This document shows positions 59,670 through 64,000 of a stretch of 64,000 nt of DNA, piece after piece. How positions within the stretch are numbered: the stretch's first letter is position 1; each line of letters starts with the position of its first letter. This DNA is from Argopecten irradians (Eukaryota > Mollusca > Bivalvia > Pectinida > Pectinidae). The stretch lies in contig NC_091143.1 in NCBI RefSeq assembly GCF_041381155.1, forward strand, positions 33,295,331 through 33,359,330, written 5' to 3'. Under the pieces are notes generated by a model. That model was not told the origin of the DNA and made no database searches. It worked only from the letters and a program-made list of their open reading frames with translations. The translations under genes were made by a program, and so were the position numbers.

Positions 59670-59788
59670 GACTGACCAGCCCGTGGTAAATTCATTTGGA
59701 ATTACGATTCGGTAGAGACAGTTGCAGTTAAGACATCCTCAAAATTAAACAAAAAGTTTCTCCGGGATGGCAATGTTATGATCGAGGA

Positions 59789-59818
59789 AACATGGCGAAG
59801 AAGTTTGTGCGCATGCGT
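59789..59818. promoter_or_regulatory. Promoter-like YY1 and NRF1 motifs upstream of UBE2Q
   Basis: TGCGCATGCGT (808-818 of the 59-kb block) is close to the NRF1 palindrome. CGCCATGTT on the minus strand (59789-59797) resembles a YY1 site. Both lie 120-150 bases upstream of the ATG, as in many animal housekeeping promoters. Confidence 0.5.
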
Positions 59819-59899
59819 GAAAAGTTTCCCCTTATAGTTTGTTCTAGTATTCCATACCCTATGTCGATAAAATAAAGTATAGTCTATTCTTAAAATGTA

Positions 59900-61167
59900 C
59901 AACATTCAATATAAGTATGACCCCACACGATGATAACAGATTTGCTGAATAAACCACACGCTCTATTAAAAGATTAAATAACAAAATAGACTTGTATTTT
60001 TTATTGAGAATGAACTATTTTATTGTGACAATTATATGTACAATTTTAAGGACACAAGTATTGATATCGCAGGTGCTTGTAAACATGAATGATGATGTTT
60101 TTTTTTCAACTTTTGGTATTGAGACGTCTTGACCCAAGACCTACTGAGTTTTGATGTTCTGTACATGTTTTTCAAAACTTATATACAGCGAACAAATAAA
60201 AAAATGAAAGGAATTTTTTTATGTCGTGGATAATTTCCTAATTTATAAAATATGTCAATATTTATTAATACCTACAAAAACATAGCCGCTTACCGTATAT
60301 AAAGATTATGACGTTAATTGTTGACCGTGGTGAATTCAGAACGGGACAAAATACTTTTGATTGCTTTTTAAGGGACAAACTTAGCAGTTGACTTACAGTG
60401 TTTTGAAAAAATACCCCACAAATATCAATGTTTTACGCAACTATATCATTTGATTTATACGGTAACAAATTAAATATATATCAAATAAATACGAGGAAAA
60501 TAAGCAACAAACGAAAGGTTTATGTCTTTTATTTAATTTAGGCTTTAAATCCCATATAGTAAATACTAATAGCATCAAAATGCCTATCATTTTACATCTA
60601 TTTTTTTTTTTTTTAATATTTTTGGATTCTGTCTCCCTTGTTATAAATGTCACGCCAGAACTTATTTAACGGAGAAATGCAGATTTTTTTTAATTGTCTA
60701 AATGGCAAACATTTCTTTTTTTCGCATTAACTTACATGGGAAATGTGGGTTTTTTTCATGGAAAATTGTATCACTTTATTAGTAAAATACCTCACCCGGA
60801 TCCTCTGTGTTTATTTATTTTTTTGGGGGGTATTCCACGGTAAATTTTCACAATTTTCTGCATTTTTTCCACATTCATTTTTATTTAGTCCCATTTTATA
60901 TTTTCCGTTGTCTTTCCATACAATGCGCATTACGAGTCGACTTTTGTCTAAAATCGCAATACACTCTTCCCAATGTATGCATGTACATAGTTAAGCGTTT
61001 AATCTGCACACAGCCAACATGCACTTGGAAGACACAATGACTAATTTGACTGTTCAAGTCTCAACGGAGCAACAGTTTGAATTTTGAAGAAAAATGGGAG
61101 AAGCGACACTATCAAGTCTTGTCCTCTTCACTAAAAGACGGGCAAAGGAACCAGCCCAACCGCTAGT
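59900..61167. other. Intergenic, AT-rich; no gene seen
   Basis: Long T and A runs. A 54-codon plus-strand frame from ATG at 61094 (MGEATLSSLVLFTKRRAKEP onward) ends at 61258 and runs through a hairpin. It has no recognisable similarity and is not called as a gene. Confidence 0.45.
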
Positions 61168-61250
61168 CAGTCCACAGGTTTACGACGATAAAAAAAAAAA
61201 ATTACTTAAAACACTATTTTTTTGCGCGCCGTAAACCTGTGGTCAGTCGA
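61168..61250. repeat. Small inverted repeat (MITE-like hairpin)
   Basis: CAGTCCACAGGTTTACG and CGTAAACCTGTGGTCAGT are inverted around an A/T-rich loop of about 45 bases. Confidence 0.65.
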
Positions 61251-61924
61251 ACAGTTTAAACATCGTCCAGAAACACAAATGAAAAGCTTACAAAATCCCT
61301 AGAAGCATATGGAAAACATCTTATGAACACGTAAGATATTTACATTTTACTTATATATATGTAAGTCAGTATTTTTATACCCGGGACGCCTTCAGAGAAA
61401 TGTGGAATATTTTGTCAGGTTTGCCCGTCTGTCGTTCTAATAAAATGGAAGATATGTCGCACCTGGATGATGACCGTGTTGGAAGAAGACAAACAGCATT
61501 CTGAAGAATCCGACTGAAATTTTCATAAAATGCTTATTTGAAAGAAAAAAAGTCCTCCTGCACATTTTTCGTACTTCATTTTAGAAAATTTTCAGCTGCG
61601 CGGCGCATTTCCTAAAACGTTCAAGCACATAATGTCAAACCTTAAATAGTAAAAATTCAATACACACGAACTAGGCTAAAAATGTCCATCAAGGGATTAT
61701 ATGTACTATTTAAAAAATGTCTCTTAAAAGATCAATTTGTTTATATGTCTTAGCGAGACAATTAATTCATTTTTTATGTTACACAACAATGTACCGATGG
61801 TGTGAGGCCGGTATATTCAGATCGAGTAGGGTTGCATAATGTTATGGAGACACAATTATCATTTCTAAATGCAGGTAGCTTTAAATCGAAATTACAATGT
61901 TAAGAACGCTTTATAATCATTAAA
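61251..61924. other. No gene seen
   Basis: Intergenic AT-rich spacer; no repeat recognised. Confidence 0.4.
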
Positions 61925-62175
61925 ATACCTCGTAAAACTCATCTCAGCCATTCTAAATCGTATTTTTTCCCGGGGGACCCCCTTTTACACCAAATTCTCG
62001 CGCCTTTGGGCGCTCGCAAATTCATCAAAATCCATCGTAAAACTCATCTAAGCCATTCTAAATCGTATTTTTTTTCCGGGGGAGACCCCAGACCCCCCCC
62101 CCCAAACACCAAAATCTCGCGCTTTTCGGGCGCTCGCAAAATCATCAAAATACATTGTAAAACTCATCTCAGCAA
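61925..62175 (-). repeat. Interspersed repeat, ~120-bp modules, 2.3 copies
   Basis: Modules contain GTAAAACTCATCT.AGCCATT, CTAAATCGTATTTTTT, a C-rich run and CTCGCGC.TTT.GGGCGCTCG. The C-rich tract at 62080-62103 is a likely sequencing trouble spot. Confidence 0.7.
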
Positions 62176-63145
62176 AATATTGAGGACCTTTGCCCCCCAT
62201 TACGTTTCATCTTCCTACGCCACTGCGATAGCATTACTCACAAAATTGGCTGATATTACAAACGCAATATATTCATAAATCCTGTTCTAGAACGAGCAAG
62301 AAATCTAAAAAGTCAGAAAAGGCCTTGCTAAATCTGAGCCATCATACTCTACCGCAAACAACTCAGTTTAATAAGTTCCTAACAATATACATTATGCAAA
62401 ATGAAATTGAAATGCTTAAAACAATATGCTTGATTTTAAGCAAGTTATTTGAACAAACAACTTCACTCCATGAAGTCTGAGGAGCTAGCCTACTTCTGAA
62501 CATTGTCAAAATTATTTTACAAATGTTATCACTCAGAAGTGACTTGATTTTGCATACTAAAATCAGAGAAGTTTACAGATGTATCCGACGACCTTAACCC
62601 CAGACATAGTAATCGTGACCTGTGACCGATTGCCACAGACATATCTATGCTTAATTCCTTAATTAGTTGAATAATGTAATTATTTATGATAATGCTTTTC
62701 AGAAAAACAATATTTGGCATTGTGCACTTTTAGCCGTCACCCCTTTCAGTAAATTCTGTTTCTTAATCTTGTTACAAAATAGTGAGCTACATACGATGTC
62801 AAAATGGGCCGAAGAATCGTTTGTCTTCGAGATAGATTTCACTTATGGAAATATTTTCTCTTTGAAGTTTAATTTGTACATACTTTGTAAATAATAATTT
62901 TCATTTTAATTGTTAAATTTGTTTTTGTGTCATTGTGGACATATTTATGCATAACTTGTACTATAAAATGGTCTGCAGCTGGGGGCCATCGTAGTTACAA
63001 AAATATATATATATATTTTTTTCTTCTCGTTGAAATCGACAATGGAGGCTGAGCAGCAATTTTTAATCTGGTAACACCAAACGTTACACCTCAAATGGAG
63101 GAGAGATTTAGTTCCCTTCCTTGGGTGAAGGGAAACCAAACTTGT
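62176..63145. other. Intergenic; no gene seen
   Basis: AT-rich. Short frames at 62529-62720 and 62667-62894 have no recognisable similarity. Confidence 0.4.
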
Positions 63146-63149
63146 ATAA

Positions 63150-64000
63150 ACATTGACTCTGGCCCACAGGGGTCCAGAGGGGCGGTTCCCAATAGGGGGA
63201 AATATAGCACATTCTTTAAAATCCTTCTTCTTCTGCAGGAATGAATGGATATTTACTTCTATTTGGTATGAAGCTTCCTTGGATGAAGGGGATTTAATCT
63301 TGCACGAACGGGTGAAACTTGCCCCCCTCAGGGGTCTGATGGTCGGGGCCCAAATAGGGGAAATAAAAGCAAATTATTTAAAATCCCTCTTCTGTAGGAA
63401 ATATAGCAAATTCTTATTAAAATCCTTCTTCTTCTGCAGGAATGCAGGGATTTAGTTCCAATTTGGTATGAAGCTTCCTTGGGATGAAGGGCAATTTAAT
63501 CTTGAATATAAACGGTGACCCTTGCCCCCCCCCCCCCCCCCCAGGGGCCTGATGGCGGGGCCCTATAGGGAAAATAAAAGCAAATTCTTTAAAATCCCTC
63601 TTCTGTAGGAATGAAGGGATTTAGTTCTAATTTAGTCTGACGCTTCCTTTGGTGAAGTGAAACCAATCTTGTATAAAGGTGGGCTGTACCCCCAGGGGCC
63701 ATTAGGGCGGGGCCCAATAGGGAAAATATAGCACATTCTTTAAAATCCTTCTTCTTTTGTAGGACAGAAGGGATTTAGTTCTAATTTGGTCTGAAGCTTC
63801 CTTGGGTGAAGGGCAATCAAACTTGTATAAACGGTGACCCTGCCCCCCCAGGGGTCAGAGGGCACGGACCTTTAATAGGGGAAATATAAGTAGCAATTCT
63901 TTAAAATCCCTCTTCTTCTTCTTCATTAAAAACCTCCTTGTAGGAATGAAGGGATTTAGTTCTAAATTTACATGTTAGTCTGATGCAAATTCTTTAAAAT
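63150..64000 (+). repeat. Interspersed repeat of ~170-bp modules, running off the window
   Basis: At least five modules share AATGAAGGGATTTAGTTCTA, GAAGCTTCCTTGG.TGAAG, CTTGTATAAACGGTGACCCT, CCCCAGGGG and TTCTTTAAAATCC.TCTTC. A pure C run at 63525-63542 is present in one module. The element is cut by the window end. Confidence 0.8.

Noticed and set aside
61094..61258. 54-codon plus-strand frame
   Set aside because: It crosses a hairpin and an A-run, has no similarity I recognise, and could easily be chance.

Overview
This is eukaryotic, animal nuclear DNA that is AT-rich, intron-rich and very repeat-rich. The conserved genes are animal-type. The interspersed repeats (elements bounded by AGGCCCATGGGCC / CACCTGA motifs, and tails with ACGGACGGACGG followed by a short GC-rich hairpin and ATAATAAA) look like those I associate with bivalve molluscs, possibly a scallop. 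The bivalve placement is inference from remembered repeat style. No bacterial operons, CRISPR arrays, rRNA genes or convincing tRNA genes were seen.

Three protein-coding loci are supported. (1) 1473-2573, minus: a KNOP1-like lysine-rich nucleolar protein whose whole coding region lies in one exon. A 5' UTR splice acceptor precedes the ATG, and a promoter-like ETS/YY1 cluster lies near 2.95 kb. (2) 34755-35752, plus: three phase-consistent exons for a 204-residue protein I do not recognise. A possible further 5' exon at 19515-19547 would place several satellites in a 15-kb first intron. (3) 42221-59669, minus: a complete UBE2Q-type ubiquitin-conjugating enzyme in 12 coding exons (370 residues), with every splice phase closing. 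These genes have no obvious functional link.

Layout: 1-3.1 kb KNOP1-like gene. 3.1-8.7 kb dispersed repeats, a 1.4-kb direct duplication with hairpins, and a foldback MITE. 8.7-11.4 kb a foldback element in which one arm has expanded into a 78-bp satellite. 12.3-13.8 kb a decayed LINE 3' end. 13.5-16.1 kb a recent 1.24-kb tandem duplication within a terminal-inverted-repeat element. 17.5-18.7 kb a 20-bp telomere-like satellite. 20.9-21.8 kb a 38-bp satellite in two subfamilies. 22.56-22.72 kb a palindrome of palindromes. 23.6-30.2 kb a 34-bp satellite of about 195 copies. 30.5-31.9 kb a 48-bp satellite. 33.6-34.5 kb a 36-bp satellite. 34.7-35.8 kb the unknown gene. 36.7-40.2 kb interspersed repeats and a short MITE with intact 10-bp target duplication. 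42.2-59.7 kb the UBE2Q gene with 24-, 36-, about 35- and 43-bp arrays and several transposon copies in its introns. 59.7-64 kb intergenic DNA with more repeats.

The most interesting content is structural. At least nine unrelated tandem arrays total roughly 15 kb. One can be traced to the arm of a foldback transposon family that has a compact intact copy 28 kb away. Another array starts about 10 bases from a splice donor of the UBE2Q gene. The very long open frames in 23.5-30.3 kb are artefacts of the satellite.
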